DNA of 64,000 bases from Acidobacteriota bacterium (GTDB taxonomy: Bacteria; Acidobacteriota; Terriglobia; Terriglobales; Acidobacteriaceae), in NCBI GenBank assembly GCA_016196065.1, contig JACPYL010000008.1, positions 310,001-374,000 on the forward strand. The letters are read 5' to 3'. Both the position numbers and the translations under genes were made by a program. The notes beneath the pieces are model-generated. The model did no database searches and had not been told where the DNA came from. It saw only the letters and a program-made list of their open reading frames with translations. This document shows positions 54,160 to 63,558 of the stretch, in pieces. How positions within the stretch are numbered: position 1 is the stretch's first letter; every line of letters begins with the position of its first letter.

Positions 54160-55002
54160 CTACCAGCTGCCGCCCGCCCCGCCACCACCGGTGCTGCCGC
54201 CCCCGAATCCGCCAAAACCTCCGCCTCCACCGCCAAAGCCGCCACCGCCCCAGCTGCTGCCCCCGCCCCAACTGCTTCCGCCCGAACCTCCGCCGCGGCT
54301 GTTCAAGCTATTGAACAAAATGCTCCAGAGCAGGCCCGACATAAAACCGGAACCAGCACCGCCCCCGCGGCCACCGCCGCCACGCTTGGAGAATGCGCGC
54401 AGGATCAGCAGGACGACCACGATCAAAGCGACCATGGCGACAATCCCCATGGGCCCGCTTGGCGAGGAAAGAGGTTCCCGCTGCTCAGGAACTTCCGCGC
54501 CTTCGAGCGTGATACCGGCATCCTGGGCGATGACGTTCGCCACGCGCAGTGTCATCAGCGACACCGCGCCAGCGTAGTCACTACTGCGAAGAAGAGGCAC
54601 GGCTTCGCGTCCGAACCCGCCCACTTTTCCGTCAGGAAGAATTGGCTCCAGTCCGTAGCCGACTGTGGTCCAGTATTTGTGGTCTTGTACGGCGAGCAGG
54701 ATCAGGACGCCGCGATCGCTCCCCTTCTTCCCAATTCCCCACTTCTGATAGAGCGCGACCGCGTACGCGGTGATGTCCTCGCCATCGGTAGACTTCACGG
54801 TCACAACGGCGATCTGCGCCTTCGCCTTCTCGTCGATCTGCTTAGCGACGTTGTTGAGGGTCGCCTGGGTCGAGGCATCGAGCACACCAGCGAAATCATT
54901 GACGTAGTTGGTGGGACGAAGATCGGAGACGGGCTCAGCTGCGATCGACAGTACGGTCGCTAGCACGAAGAGCACAACGCACGAGAATCGTTGCAGCCGC
55001 AT
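54160..55002 (-). CDS. TPM-domain protein (YgcG-like)
   Basis: 280 residues. A signal peptide lies at ~5-22 (CVVLFVLATVLSIAA). The TPM domain at ~28-150 has NYVNDFAGVLDASTQATLNN, QIAVVTVKSTDGEDI, GSDRGVLILLAVQDHK and VGYGLEPILPDG. A transmembrane helix (MGIVAMVALIVVVLLILRAF) follows, then a Gly/Ser-rich tail. The ATG at 55002 is chosen over a TTG one codon upstream. TPM proteins are envelope proteins that may bind metals or act in photosystem/envelope maintenance. Its partners here are the nucleotidyltransferase and LemA. Confidence 0.9.
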   Translation of the reverse strand: MRLQRFSCVVLFVLATVLSIAAEPVSDLRPTNYVNDFAGVLDASTQATLNNVAKQIDEKAKAQIAVVTVKSTDGEDITAYAVALYQKWGIGKKGSDRGVLILLAVQDHKYWTTVGYGLEPILPDGKVGGFGREAVPLLRSSDYAGAVSLMTLRVANVIAQDAGITLEGAEVPEQREPLSSPSGPMGIVAMVALIVVVLLILRAFSKRGGGGRGGGAGSGFMSGLLWSILFNSLNSRGGGSGGSSWGGGSSWGGGGFGGGGGGFGGFGGGSTGGGGAGGSW

Positions 55003-55076
55003 CAAGGATAAATTCTACAGGAATCGAACCGACTGGTTCGGGGACGTCGCAGGGGCGCATCCGTGCCGATTCAACA

Positions 55077-55108
55077 CTGCCGATCCCTCGCTCCGCTCGG
55101 GATGACAG
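55077..55108. repeat. CTGTCATCCCGAG-family repeat, single arm
   Basis: CTGCCGATCCCTCGCTCCGC followed by TCGGGATGACAG, between the PLP-decarboxylase gene end and the TPM gene start. Confidence 0.75.
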
Positions 55109-55134
55109 TATCGATGATTGCAGTCCTACTCCAG

Positions 55135-56553
55135 CTAGTGTGACACTTCCCGCGCCGCCGCCAGCACTTCTGGGACGACTGCATCGATATCCGAATCTTT
55201 CGTCAGATGATTCACGATGCATGCTCGCAGACAGAACTTCCCTTCCAACGTGGCATTCGACAGGTACACCTTACCGCGCCGCACGATTCGTTTCATCAAT
55301 GACAAGTTGAAGCGATCGCGCTCGGCGTCGGAAGCGGTCGGGCGAACCAGATGACGAAAACACACTGCACTCAACTCTCCGACCGCGACGATTTCGAGGT
55401 CCGGCGACTCTCGCACGTTTTCAGCAAGCCGCTGCGCATGATGAATATCCTGCTGGATCGCTTTGCGAAAGGCCTCCAGCCCGTGATATCGCAACGAGAG
55501 CCACAGCTTCAAAGCGCGGCATCGACGCGAGAGTTCGATCGACTCTTCGAAAAATGCAAAGCCTTCCACCGGATCGGTGCTGAGCTGTTTTGCGTAGTCC
55601 CCGGTGTACGCGAAGGTCTGGCGAGCCATCGCGAGATCGCGATAAAGCAGGCATCCGCAATCCAGAGGCTGATAGAGCCATTTGTGCGGATCCAGCGATA
55701 TCGAATCGGCCTGCGCCAGGCCTTTGAATTTCTCCGGGATAGCAATTGCCGCCAGCGCGCCATACGCTCCATCGACATGAAGCCACGCGCCGTGGGCGTG
55801 GGCGATCTCGGCAATTTCTTCGAGCGGATCGATTGCACCTGTATTTACCGTGCCCGCCGAAGCAACCACCGCAATCGGCGTGACGCCTTCGGCTTTGCCT
55901 TGCCGCAAAGCCTGATCGAGTTGCGACGGAATCATTCGATACGAGGCATCGCATGGAATCATGCGCAGATTCTTGCGCCCGAGCCCGATCATAGCCACAG
56001 CTTTCGGAACGGCCATGTGGACTTGTTCGGATGCGTAGATCACACTCTGCGGCGTATCGCGCAAGCCGCGTTCGTTGGCAAAGACGGCAGCCTCGCGCGC
56101 CATGGTCAGCCCCATCAGGTTGGCCGCGGAACCGCCGCCGGTCAGGGTTCCGACGAAGCCGGGACAGCCCACAGCCTCTGCCAGCCACTTCACCACCGTG
56201 CGTTCAATCGTGACGCCCGACGGCGAGGAGCGCCACGCCGTCATGTTCTGATTCAGGATCGAGGCCAGCAGATCGCCCAGGGCTGCAACGGGCTCTCCCG
56301 GTCCTTGTACATATCCAAAGAAGCGCCCGTTTTGCGCGCGCGAATGAGCAACCACAGACTGCAGGGCAGCCAGTGCGTCGGCGCCCATCCCCTTCTGCGG
56401 CAGATCGGTGGAAAAAAGTCGCTCGACTTCAGCGCCACTGGTCAAAGGGAAAACAGGCTTTGCGTCGAGGGTTGAAAGGAAGTCCGCGGACAGGTCGGTG
56501 ATGGTCGCTGCTAACCGCCGAAATTCTTCTGCAGAAAGATCAAGAGGGTCCAT
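55135..56553 (-). CDS. PLP-dependent decarboxylase (group II aromatic/amino acid type)
   Basis: 472 residues, the usual length. The PLP Lys is Lys291 in SLDPHKWLYQPLDCG. His179 in SEQVHMAVPKA stacks on the cofactor, and Asp261 in HVDGAYGALAAI binds its ring nitrogen. GTLTGGGSAANLMGLTMARE is the phosphate-binding region. It decarboxylates an amino acid such as an aromatic one or glutamate/aspartate; the substrate is not clear. It stands between the TPM cluster and the frameshifted regulator. Confidence 0.92.
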   Translation of the reverse strand: MDPLDLSAEEFRRLAATITDLSADFLSTLDAKPVFPLTSGAEVERLFSTDLPQKGMGADALAALQSVVAHSRAQNGRFFGYVQGPGEPVAALGDLLASILNQNMTAWRSSPSGVTIERTVVKWLAEAVGCPGFVGTLTGGGSAANLMGLTMAREAAVFANERGLRDTPQSVIYASEQVHMAVPKAVAMIGLGRKNLRMIPCDASYRMIPSQLDQALRQGKAEGVTPIAVVASAGTVNTGAIDPLEEIAEIAHAHGAWLHVDGAYGALAAIAIPEKFKGLAQADSISLDPHKWLYQPLDCGCLLYRDLAMARQTFAYTGDYAKQLSTDPVEGFAFFEESIELSRRCRALKLWLSLRYHGLEAFRKAIQQDIHHAQRLAENVRESPDLEIVAVGELSAVCFRHLVRPTASDAERDRFNLSLMKRIVRRGKVYLSNATLEGKFCLRACIVNHLTKDSDIDAVVPEVLAAAREVSH

Positions 56554-56611
56554 GCTGCATGAATTTAATCACACGACGGCCATCCAGAGATGCGGTAAGC
56601 GAGTTGTGCGC

Positions 56612-58130
56612 CTAGCGCAAATTGTCCAGCATCGTGATCTGCCGTTCTGCGGCGTCGTTGATGACGACTTTCTTGCCGTCGGCTGTGGCACCCATCCAAT
56701 GCGGCGCGCTGTGCAGAGAGACCAGTTCGTGCATGGTTGCACGAATCGGATCGTAGAGGCTCAAATGAGTCTTGCCGTCCGGTAAATCCGCTACCAGGAG
56801 AATGCCATCCTTGGTTACCGTCCAACTGGACCAGGTTCTCGGCCTGACCAGCGGTGACAACGCGGACTCGTCGCCTCCCTTCACTGCAATCTTCCATATC
56901 TCCGGATACTGACCAGCGGATTTCGAGTAATACAGATTGCCATCCGCCGACTCGAGCGCGGCAAAACCGCCTTGGGTGGTCACTTGTGTTTCCGTACCAC
57001 CGGCAACCGAGACCTTCCACACCTGCCAGTCATCCGTGCGATCGGAGGCGTAGTAGACGTATTTTCCGTCGCGCGAGAAGCTGGGAACGCGCCCTTCGGC
57101 GATCGGATGCGCGCTCTCCGGGTGGTTGATCGGCACAATAGAAGACGCGAGTCGTTCCTTCATCGGGCGCGTCAAAAGCGATGCTTTGACCATCGGGCGA
57201 CCAGCGCGGAGTACCTGCACTGTTGGTTCGGCTGATCTGCATGGGATTCGATCCGTCGGCATTGCTTAACCAGATCTGCCAGGGGCCAGACCGGTTCGAC
57301 ATGAAAGCAATTCGTGTTCCGTCCGGCGAGAATTGGGGTGCGGCATTACCAGCATTGCCGGGCACAATGGTTCGGAAATCTGCTGTTTGCAAAAGCGCGT
57401 GGGGCTCAGGCTGAAAGAGTGACTCCTCGGGTGCCGCACTCTTCTTCGGCGAGAAAAGTCCCTTCTGTTCTTGCGCCAGTTTCTCCTGTTCTGTCTGCAG
57501 CTCTTCTTGCGTTGTGAATTTCGGCTGCTCGGACCGGGGCTGTTCCTTCACCGCGTCGCAACATTGCGGATCGGGCTGCCGGAACATATCGGTGAGCGCA
57601 ATTCCAATCACGCTGCCGACGATCAAAGCCAATGAGGCCGTGACCATGATCGGCCACCGGCGCGGCTTCCCAATGGCGACCGCAGACGTAACCCACTCTG
57701 GGACAAGCTGTTTCGTCGCTATAGGCTGGACCGAGGAATCCAAGTGCTCGACAAGTTCGAGCGCGACCGGCGGGCTAGATAGAACTGCAGGGACCGTAGA
57801 TTCCACTGTGCCGATGAACCGGTATCCGCGACGAGGCAGCGTCTCAATGTAGCGTGGCAGGTCCGCGGAATCGTTGAGAACATCCCGCAACTTGTTGATT
57901 GCGGCATTCAGCCCGTGAGTCGAATCCACGAAGTGGCCTTCCGGCCAAAGGCGGCGTTGCAGGTCCTCGCGGGTCACCAGCTGCCCGGGACTGGCCACCA
58001 GCATTTCCAGTATCTGAAAGGGTTGACGGCCAAGTTTCAGCTTCGTTTCACCATTCCAGAGTTCCTGGGTGTGAAAATCGGCTTCGTAGGCCCCGAATCG
58101 AACGCGATGAGCGGATCCGTCATTGTTCAT
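56612..58130 (-). pseudogene. Winged-helix/TolB-propeller regulator, frameshifted
   Basis: The N-terminal part (from the ATG at 58130) has an OmpR/CadC-type winged helix (LKLGRQPFQILEMLVASPGQ, NAAINKLRDVLNDSADLPRY, IETLPRRGYRFIG), a transmembrane segment (PIMVTASLALIVGSVIGIAL) and the first TolB/WD40-type blades (GTRIAFMSNRSG, PRWSPDGQSIAFDAPDEG). Around 57135-57150 the frame is lost. The next blades (GRVPSFSRDGKYVYYASDRT, DDWQVWKVSV) continue one frame over, to a stop at 56612. A one-base insertion in the CTTCTATTGTG stretch would explain it. It is a real pseudogene, a sequence error, or rarely a programmed shift. Confidence 0.8.
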
Positions 58131-58321
58131 AGAAACCCAATCCTGAGTGCCCTCGGGACCGTCCAAGGCGATGTTCCCGCCTGGGCGCACGTCGGCACAC
58201 TTCCTCTACCGTGGTTTTAGATACGACTCCAGCCGGCAAAAGGTTCCATGGTAGGACGAACGGCCGGTTGCAGGGTTAGCAGGCCGAATTGTGACCTGAC
58301 CGCTCGCGCCCGGAGTTGCTA

Positions 58322-60082
58322 CTACTTCCCCTGCGCCATGTACTTCTCCACCTGCACTTGCAGCAGTTCCAGTGGCAGAGAACCGTCGCGCAAAATCACA
58401 TCGTGAAAGTCACGGACATCGAACTTCGGCCCGAGCTGCTGCTCGGCTTTGTGCCGTAGTTCCATGATCTTGAGCTGCCCCAGTTTGTAGGAGAGGGCCT
58501 GCCCCGGCCAACTGATGTATCGGTCCACTTCAGACTGTGCCTGGGTTGGCGCGTGGGAGCGGAGATAATCCTGCGCCTGCTCGCGAGTCCATCCCATGGA
58601 ATGGATGCCGGTGTCGATTACCAGTCGCGCGGCACGGAAACGCTCGCTGGCCAGTTGTCCAAAACGGTTGTAAGGATCGCGATACACGCCCAACTGCGAT
58701 CCCAGCGACTCTGCGTAGAGTGCCCATCCTTCTCCGTAGGCACTGTTGCCGTAGAACTTCCTAAACTCGGGTAGCCCTTGCTGCGAGCGGGCTAGCGAGT
58801 TCTGGAACACGTGTCCGGGGACCGCTTCGTGCAGCACCAAAGCTTCCTTGTCATAGCGGACCTGTTTCTCAGGCTGATAGGCGCGCAGGTTGAACCATCC
58901 GGGAGAACTGCCATCGGGCGCCGGCGCTTGTGCGTTCGAAGCAGTTGCCTGTTCGCGATCTTCAGGGATGGCGCGAATTCCATAGAGCAGCATCGGAATG
59001 TGCTTGAACTGGTTGGGAAGCTCGGGCTCGATGATCTTGGCCGCGTTCCGGCAGTAGGCGAGCATTTCATCTTTGGAGTGGAATTTCTGAGCAGGATCGT
59101 CGGCCAGCTTCACTTCTAGTTCGCTGACTGAGCCATTGAATCCCGTCTGCCGTGCGATCGCGAGCATCTCACCTTCAATGCGGCTGACTTCCGCTTCGCC
59201 GATCTTGTGGATTTCCTCCGGCGTCATGCTCGTGGTCGTCAAGCGCCGGATCAGAATCGCGTAGTCCTCCTTGCCGTCCTTGAGGCTGGTAACGCCGATC
59301 TGCGGCCGCACGTGTGCCGCGTAGGTGGTCTGCATGAAGTCGAGGTACTTCCGCCAAGCCGGACGAAAATCATTTTCAAACGCGTCGGTGGCTTGCTTGC
59401 GCAGGCGCGCCCGTTCAGCATCGGGGATATTCGTGGGCATCTTCTTGAGAAATTCCAGCAGCGGTGTAGCCGATGCGTCCTGCGCCACCTGTGCCTTGAG
59501 TTGATCGGTGACCAGGTCGGCGACGATCTTGGGTTGGGTAATTCCACGGTCAATCGCCTCGTTCAGGATCGCGATGTTCTGGTCCACGTAGGCCGGGACC
59601 GCGTGCAGCCGGGCAATGATGTTCTCGCAATCCTTGACGGTGAACGAAGGCATGCGGTCGATAACCAGGTAGACACGCGTGTGCGAGCCATACAACTGCC
59701 CAACGCGCAGCAGATAGGTTTCCAGATCGAGGGAATCGAGTTGCGCGCGCAGGTCGTAGCTCAGCAGGCGAACGCTCAGCGCGTCTTCATCAGAAAACCC
59801 CTTCGTGCCGAATTTCTGAACCTGGTCGAACGCTTGCTGGAGGTGAGCGCGCCGCTGATCGCGTCCCTGCTTCGAGAGATCGGACCAGCGGTTGTCGTAT
59901 TCGTGACGCCCGACATTGGTAGCGAACTCCGGGTCATCGCGCAGGCGGTCCTCGAAATACTGCGTGAAGAATTTGGACAGGTCGGAGGAGGAAGTTTGGG
60001 CAACGGCCGCCGGTGCCAAGGCACAAACGCAACTCAGAACGAAAATTAGCAAGGCAACGCGGGATTTCACGGGAGCAAACAT
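58322..60082 (-). CDS. DUF885-family secreted metallopeptidase-like protein
   Basis: 586 residues from the ATG at 60082. A signal peptide lies at ~9-28 (ALLIFVLSCVCALAPAAVA). The HEAVPGHVFQNSLA motif is the HExxGH-type zinc site of this family. GNSAYGEGWALYAESLGSQL supplies the downstream Glu ligand, and DRYISWPGQALSYKLGQLKI is typical of the C-terminal end. Mostly helical. Probably a periplasmic zinc peptidase or peptidase-like protein; its substrate is unknown. An earlier in-frame start would include part of the flanking repeat and is less likely. Confidence 0.88.
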   Translation of the reverse strand: MFAPVKSRVALLIFVLSCVCALAPAAVAQTSSSDLSKFFTQYFEDRLRDDPEFATNVGRHEYDNRWSDLSKQGRDQRRAHLQQAFDQVQKFGTKGFSDEDALSVRLLSYDLRAQLDSLDLETYLLRVGQLYGSHTRVYLVIDRMPSFTVKDCENIIARLHAVPAYVDQNIAILNEAIDRGITQPKIVADLVTDQLKAQVAQDASATPLLEFLKKMPTNIPDAERARLRKQATDAFENDFRPAWRKYLDFMQTTYAAHVRPQIGVTSLKDGKEDYAILIRRLTTTSMTPEEIHKIGEAEVSRIEGEMLAIARQTGFNGSVSELEVKLADDPAQKFHSKDEMLAYCRNAAKIIEPELPNQFKHIPMLLYGIRAIPEDREQATASNAQAPAPDGSSPGWFNLRAYQPEKQVRYDKEALVLHEAVPGHVFQNSLARSQQGLPEFRKFYGNSAYGEGWALYAESLGSQLGVYRDPYNRFGQLASERFRAARLVIDTGIHSMGWTREQAQDYLRSHAPTQAQSEVDRYISWPGQALSYKLGQLKIMELRHKAEQQLGPKFDVRDFHDVILRDGSLPLELLQVQVEKYMAQGK

Positions 60083-60141
60083 GGCTTTGCATTCTATACC
60101 GGCAGGAGAAACCTCTCCCTCTTTAAGAACCCCCATTGGAA

Positions 60142-60216
60142 CTGTCATCCCAAGCGCAGCGAGGGATCTGCAGTCCGTCGCAAAATGCAGATCCCTCGCT
60201 GCGCTCGGGATGACAG
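60142..60216. repeat. CTGTCATCCCGAG-family inverted repeat, full unit
   Basis: Left arm 60142-60172 (CTGTCATCCCAAGCGCAGCG...) and right arm 60186-60216 (TGCAGATCCCTCGCTGCGCT...) are inverted copies with one mismatch and a 13-base spacer. It lies between the DUF885 gene and the gamma-carbonic anhydrase gene. A short tandem CTGCCTTCTGC run follows at ~60250-60267. Confidence 0.8.
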
Positions 60217-60306
60217 CTGTGTAGAAGAGAACGGCGGTACTCCTGCCATCTGCCTTCTGCCTTCTGCAAGCGCCGCTCCCTTCGTGTTATTTTGACTATT
60301 CACACC

Positions 60307-60822
60307 ATGATTCGCTCATTCAAAGGCATCACCCCCGAGTTTCCTTCGACGGCGTACATCGATGAATCCGCGCAACTGATCGGCGATGTCATCTGTGGCG
60401 AGCACTCCAGCGTCTGGATGGGTGCCGTGCTTCGTGGCGACGTGCATGAAATCCGTCTCGGACACTATTCCAACGTGCAGGACAACTCCGTTCTGCACGG
60501 GATGACCCAGCAATACGGCGTGTATGTCGGCGACTATGTCACCGTTGGCCACAATGTCGTGCTGCATGGCTGCAAAATTGAAGACCGTTGCCTGATCGGA
60601 ATGGGATCGATCCTGCTGAATGGAGTCGTCGTAGGATCGGGGTCAATCATCGCTGCAGGCACTCTGCTACCTGAGAAGACCGTGGTCGAACCGAATTCGC
60701 TGTGGATGGGCTCTCCCGGAAAATTCCGCCGCAAACTCGACGAGAATGATCAGGCCATGATCCTGCGCTACGCCGAAAACTATATTGGATATAAAAAAGC
60801 GTACCTGCTGGAGAGGAAGTAG
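60307..60822 (+). CDS. Gamma-carbonic anhydrase family protein
   Basis: 171 residues. Left-handed beta-helix of hexapeptide repeats, with the three zinc His at positions 64, 82 and 87 (SVLHGM, VGHNVVLHGC). Arg43, Asp45 and Gln58 are in the usual region (AVLRGDVHEIRLGHYSNVQD). It forms a trimer. It may hydrate CO2 or act as an acyltransferase-like relative. The ATG at 60307 gives the standard MIRSFKG opening; an in-frame ATG five codons upstream is less likely. Confidence 0.93.
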   Translation: MIRSFKGITPEFPSTAYIDESAQLIGDVICGEHSSVWMGAVLRGDVHEIRLGHYSNVQDNSVLHGMTQQYGVYVGDYVTVGHNVVLHGCKIEDRCLIGMGSILLNGVVVGSGSIIAAGTLLPEKTVVEPNSLWMGSPGKFRRKLDENDQAMILRYAENYIGYKKAYLLERK

Positions 60823-60885
60823 AAGCTAGCCATCAACAGTTGCTACTCAGCGTTCAGGCGTCACCACACAGTAGATTCCTATAAA

Positions 60886-60950
60886 CTGTCATCCTGAGCG
60901 GTGCAGCCAAGGCGCAACGCGCACTGGCCGCGGAGTCGAAGGACCCCTAC
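60886..60950. repeat. Diverged CTGTCATCC-family repeat
   Basis: CTGTCATCCTGAGCGGTGCA at the left, ending GGAGTCGAAGGACCCCTAC, between the gamma-carbonic anhydrase and hisS genes. It shares the CTGTCATCC opening with the other units but has a different body. Confidence 0.5.
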
Positions 60951-61040
60951 ACGGCTTCCTTCATAGTTAAAAGTTGCAAGGCGTTCTCCCCGTTAGCGGC
61001 TATGAGCACGACGTAACGCCTGGATCGTCCGATCAAGGCG

Positions 61041-61084
61041 CGAACGACGAACAGCGAACGACGAGCGACCAACGACGACCGACC
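61041..61084. repeat. 'CGACCAACGAC' type repeat upstream of hisS
   Basis: CGAACGACGAACAGCGAACG, then ACGAGCGACCAACGACGACC, then GACC, low-complexity and purine-biased, ending ten bases before the hisS ATG. The same wording occurs inside the methylthiotransferase gene (47083-47198). Confidence 0.65.
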
Positions 61085-61093
61085 GTTAACAAC

Positions 61094-62374
61094 ATGATCA
61101 AAGCTCCCCGAGGAACGCGCGATCTGCTCCCGCCGGATACGGCGTTATGGAATTTCGTTGAGGCGGCCGTCCGCGATGTTTTCCGCGCCTACAACTTCCA
61201 CGAAATCCGCACGCCCATATTCGAGAACACCGACTTATTTGCTCGCGGCGTCGGCGAAGAAACAGACATCGTCGCGAAAGAAATGTTCACATGGGAAGAT
61301 CGTGGACGCGCTGAGAGCGATCGCGGACAGTCCCTTACGCTGCGTCCCGAAAACACTGCCGGCGTCGTCCGCGCCTACATTGAGCACAAACTCTGGGATC
61401 GCGGGATCAACAAGCTCTTCTACATCGGACCGCAGTTTCGCCGGGAACGTCCACAGAAGGGACGCTATCGCCAGTTCTACCAGATCGGCGCCGAGGTAAT
61501 CGGGCCGTCAGTCAATGGCAGCGAGTCACCCGCTCGGGATGCGGAAATCCTTGAACTGCTCGCCACGTTGCTCGACCGTCTCGGCATTACAGGATGGACG
61601 CTCGAACTGAATTCCGTGGGATGTCCCTCGGACCGCGCGAAGTTCAACGAAGCCCTGCGCATCGCGCTGGAACCGGTCGCTGCCAGGATGTGCGCGGATT
61701 GCCAGCGCCGCGCCGTCACCAATCCGCTGCGCGTGTTCGACTGCAAAGTCCCGGAAGACCAGCCCATCATCGAAACCCTTCCGCGCATCTCGCAGTTTCT
61801 CGACGAAGGCTGCCGCAAGCACTTCGACGAAGTACAAGCGATTCTCAAATCCGTCGGCGTTCCATTCACTCTCAACGACCGCCTCGTCCGGGGGCTGGAT
61901 TACTACACGCGCACTGCATTTGAGTTCACGCATGGCGCGCTCGGAGCGCAGAATGCCATCCTGGGTGGCGGCCGCTACGACGGATTATCGGAGGCCCTTG
62001 GTGGTCCAGCAGCGCCGGGCATCGGATTTGCCATTGGCGAAGACCGCCTCGTCATGTCGCTGGCGGAGTCGGCAGAATCGGTACTGCGTAAGCCGGACGT
62101 CTACATTGCTCCACTTGGCGCAGGGATGAACCGCGAAGCGGCGCGACTGGCGCGAGAGCTGCGCCGGCACGATCTAGTCGTCGATCTAGGAGACGATTCG
62201 TTTCGCCTGAAAAAATCTTTCGAAGCCGCTGACAAGATGGGAGCACGCTACATTCTGATCGTCGGCGAAAACGAAGTGAAGGCAGATGCCTTCAACTTGA
62301 AGCATCTCGCGTCCGGCGAGCAGGTTACCGTTCCCCGCGCGGACCTGGCGAAGAAGATCCTGGAGAACCGCTAG
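61094..62374 (+). CDS. hisS: Histidine--tRNA ligase
   Basis: 426 residues. Class II core: KAPRGTRDLLPPDTALWNFV at the start, motif 2 in PQFRRERPQKGRYRQFYQIG, the histidine-specific VRGLDYYTRTAFEF, GGGRYDGL, and motif 3 in PGIGFAIGEDRLVMS. The C-terminal anticodon-binding domain fills ~325-426. It charges tRNA-His with histidine. The ATG at 61094 gives the standard start; the open frame upstream covers a repeat. Confidence 0.97.
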   Translation: MIKAPRGTRDLLPPDTALWNFVEAAVRDVFRAYNFHEIRTPIFENTDLFARGVGEETDIVAKEMFTWEDRGRAESDRGQSLTLRPENTAGVVRAYIEHKLWDRGINKLFYIGPQFRRERPQKGRYRQFYQIGAEVIGPSVNGSESPARDAEILELLATLLDRLGITGWTLELNSVGCPSDRAKFNEALRIALEPVAARMCADCQRRAVTNPLRVFDCKVPEDQPIIETLPRISQFLDEGCRKHFDEVQAILKSVGVPFTLNDRLVRGLDYYTRTAFEFTHGALGAQNAILGGGRYDGLSEALGGPAAPGIGFAIGEDRLVMSLAESAESVLRKPDVYIAPLGAGMNREAARLARELRRHDLVVDLGDDSFRLKKSFEAADKMGARYILIVGENEVKADAFNLKHLASGEQVTVPRADLAKKILENR

Positions 62375-62390
62375 CACCACGTTGTCGATT

Positions 62391-62421
62391 TTCTCCGTGT
62401 CCTCCGTGACCTCTGTGGTTA
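62391..62421. repeat. Dispersed repeat, 'CTCCGTG...CTGTGGTT' type (copy 3)
   Basis: TTCTCCGTGTCCTCCGTGAC followed by CTCTGTGGTTA, shortly after the hisS stop. It is closely related to copy 2 at 30155-30189. Confidence 0.6.
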
Positions 62422-62485
62422 CGACTCTGATGTTCTAGCGGCGAAGAACGCACATTCACGGAGTAGAATCTTTGCGGAGGCAATC

Positions 62486-62956
62486 ATGCGTATGTTCTCT
62501 TTGTTGTCCGCCGTGCTGATCAGTGCAACTCTGGCCTTTGCTCAAATTGCTCCGACCAAACCGATGGCGTCCTCGAAGGAACTCACTCCGTTCGAGCAGG
62601 AACTCATCAACAACCAGCACCAGTTCACGCAAGCGTTCACGGACAAGAATATCGTCTACGTGAATCAGTCGATCGCAGACGATTTCCGGGGCATCGGCAC
62701 CAATGGCGATTTCTACGATAAAGAGGAACTCGCTGGTATCGCCCACTACGGGACATCGCCGGACGTCCGTGTTTACGAGATGCAAGTCGTGCGACTGGCC
62801 GACGACGCCGCAGTTGTCACCTACAACCTGATTATTCCTGGCGCGCATCCTCGCTACCGCCACATGAGCGACACGTGGGCTAAGGACGGCGGCAAGTGGA
62901 AGCTGAAATTTCAGCAATTGACTGCCAACCTCTGGAGTGCCACCGATTACGACTAG
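62486..62956 (+). CDS. Secreted DUF4440/NTF2-like protein
   Basis: 156 residues with a signal peptide (~3-20, FSLLSAVLISATLAFA). The NTF2-like fold is seen in ELINNQHQFTQAFTDKNIVY, FRGIGTNGDFYDKEELAGI and SDTWAKDGGKWKLKFQQLT. Such proteins bind small molecules or are stress-related. GGAGG lies 7 nt before the ATG. Confidence 0.82.
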   Translation: MRMFSLLSAVLISATLAFAQIAPTKPMASSKELTPFEQELINNQHQFTQAFTDKNIVYVNQSIADDFRGIGTNGDFYDKEELAGIAHYGTSPDVRVYEMQVVRLADDAAVVTYNLIIPGAHPRYRHMSDTWAKDGGKWKLKFQQLTANLWSATDYD

Positions 62957-63026
62957 CTTCGATTGAAGCTGCCTAATGGGATCGCTGGTTTGTCTCCATA
63001 GACCAATCCTCAGGAAGAGGTACGTT

Positions 63027-63551
63027 ATGAAGCATTTGTTGCTGGCAATGGCTGCGGCCATGCTGGTGTCTGCGGCATTTGCCCAGCAGGAAGCTGCGAA
63101 GCCCGACGCGGACCATCAGAAACTCAGCTACTTCCTCGGTAACTGGACCACGGAAGGCCACATGAAGCCGGGCCTGATGGGACGAGGCGGCAAGGTGACC
63201 ATCACCGAGGACACCGTCTGGATGGATGGTGGCTTCTTTATCATCACGCACTCGACCGTCGATGCGGGATCGATGGGCACAAGCACCGAGATCGCCTTGA
63301 TGGGCTACGATTCGGACGAAAAGGTCTACACCTACGACGAGTTCAGCAGCACCGGCGAAGTCACCCATGCCAAGGGCAAATTCGAAAATGACACCTGGAC
63401 GTGGATGAACGACATGAAGATGGGCTCGCAGACCGTGAAAGGGCGCTATACCGTGAAGGTTCTGTCTCCGACGTCCTATACCTACAAGTTCGAAATGTCA
63501 GACGGCGAAAAATGGAATCTCGTGATGGACGGGAAAAGTGTAAAGAAATAA
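63027..63551 (+). CDS. Secreted DUF1579-like protein
   Basis: 174 residues with a signal peptide (~3-19, LLLAMAAAMLVSAAFA). The body matches the DUF1579/lipocalin-like barrel pattern: LSYFLGNWTTEGHMKPGLMG, DGGFFIITHS, EIALMGYDSDEKVYTYDEFS. AGGAAGAGG lies just upstream of the ATG. It follows another small secreted protein gene, 70 bases on, and may be co-transcribed with it. Role unknown. Confidence 0.82.
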   Translation: MKHLLLAMAAAMLVSAAFAQQEAAKPDADHQKLSYFLGNWTTEGHMKPGLMGRGGKVTITEDTVWMDGGFFIITHSTVDAGSMGTSTEIALMGYDSDEKVYTYDEFSSTGEVTHAKGKFENDTWTWMNDMKMGSQTVKGRYTVKVLSPTSYTYKFEMSDGEKWNLVMDGKSVKK

Positions 63552-63558
63552 CGTTTTC

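Noticed and set aside
54110-54577. Pro-rich open frame opposite the TPM gene tail
   Set aside because: It is the complement of the Gly-rich C-terminal tail of the TPM protein, not a separate gene.
55351-56475. 374-codon open frame opposite the PLP decarboxylase
   Set aside because: Antisense shadow of a well conserved gene; no start signal or domain.
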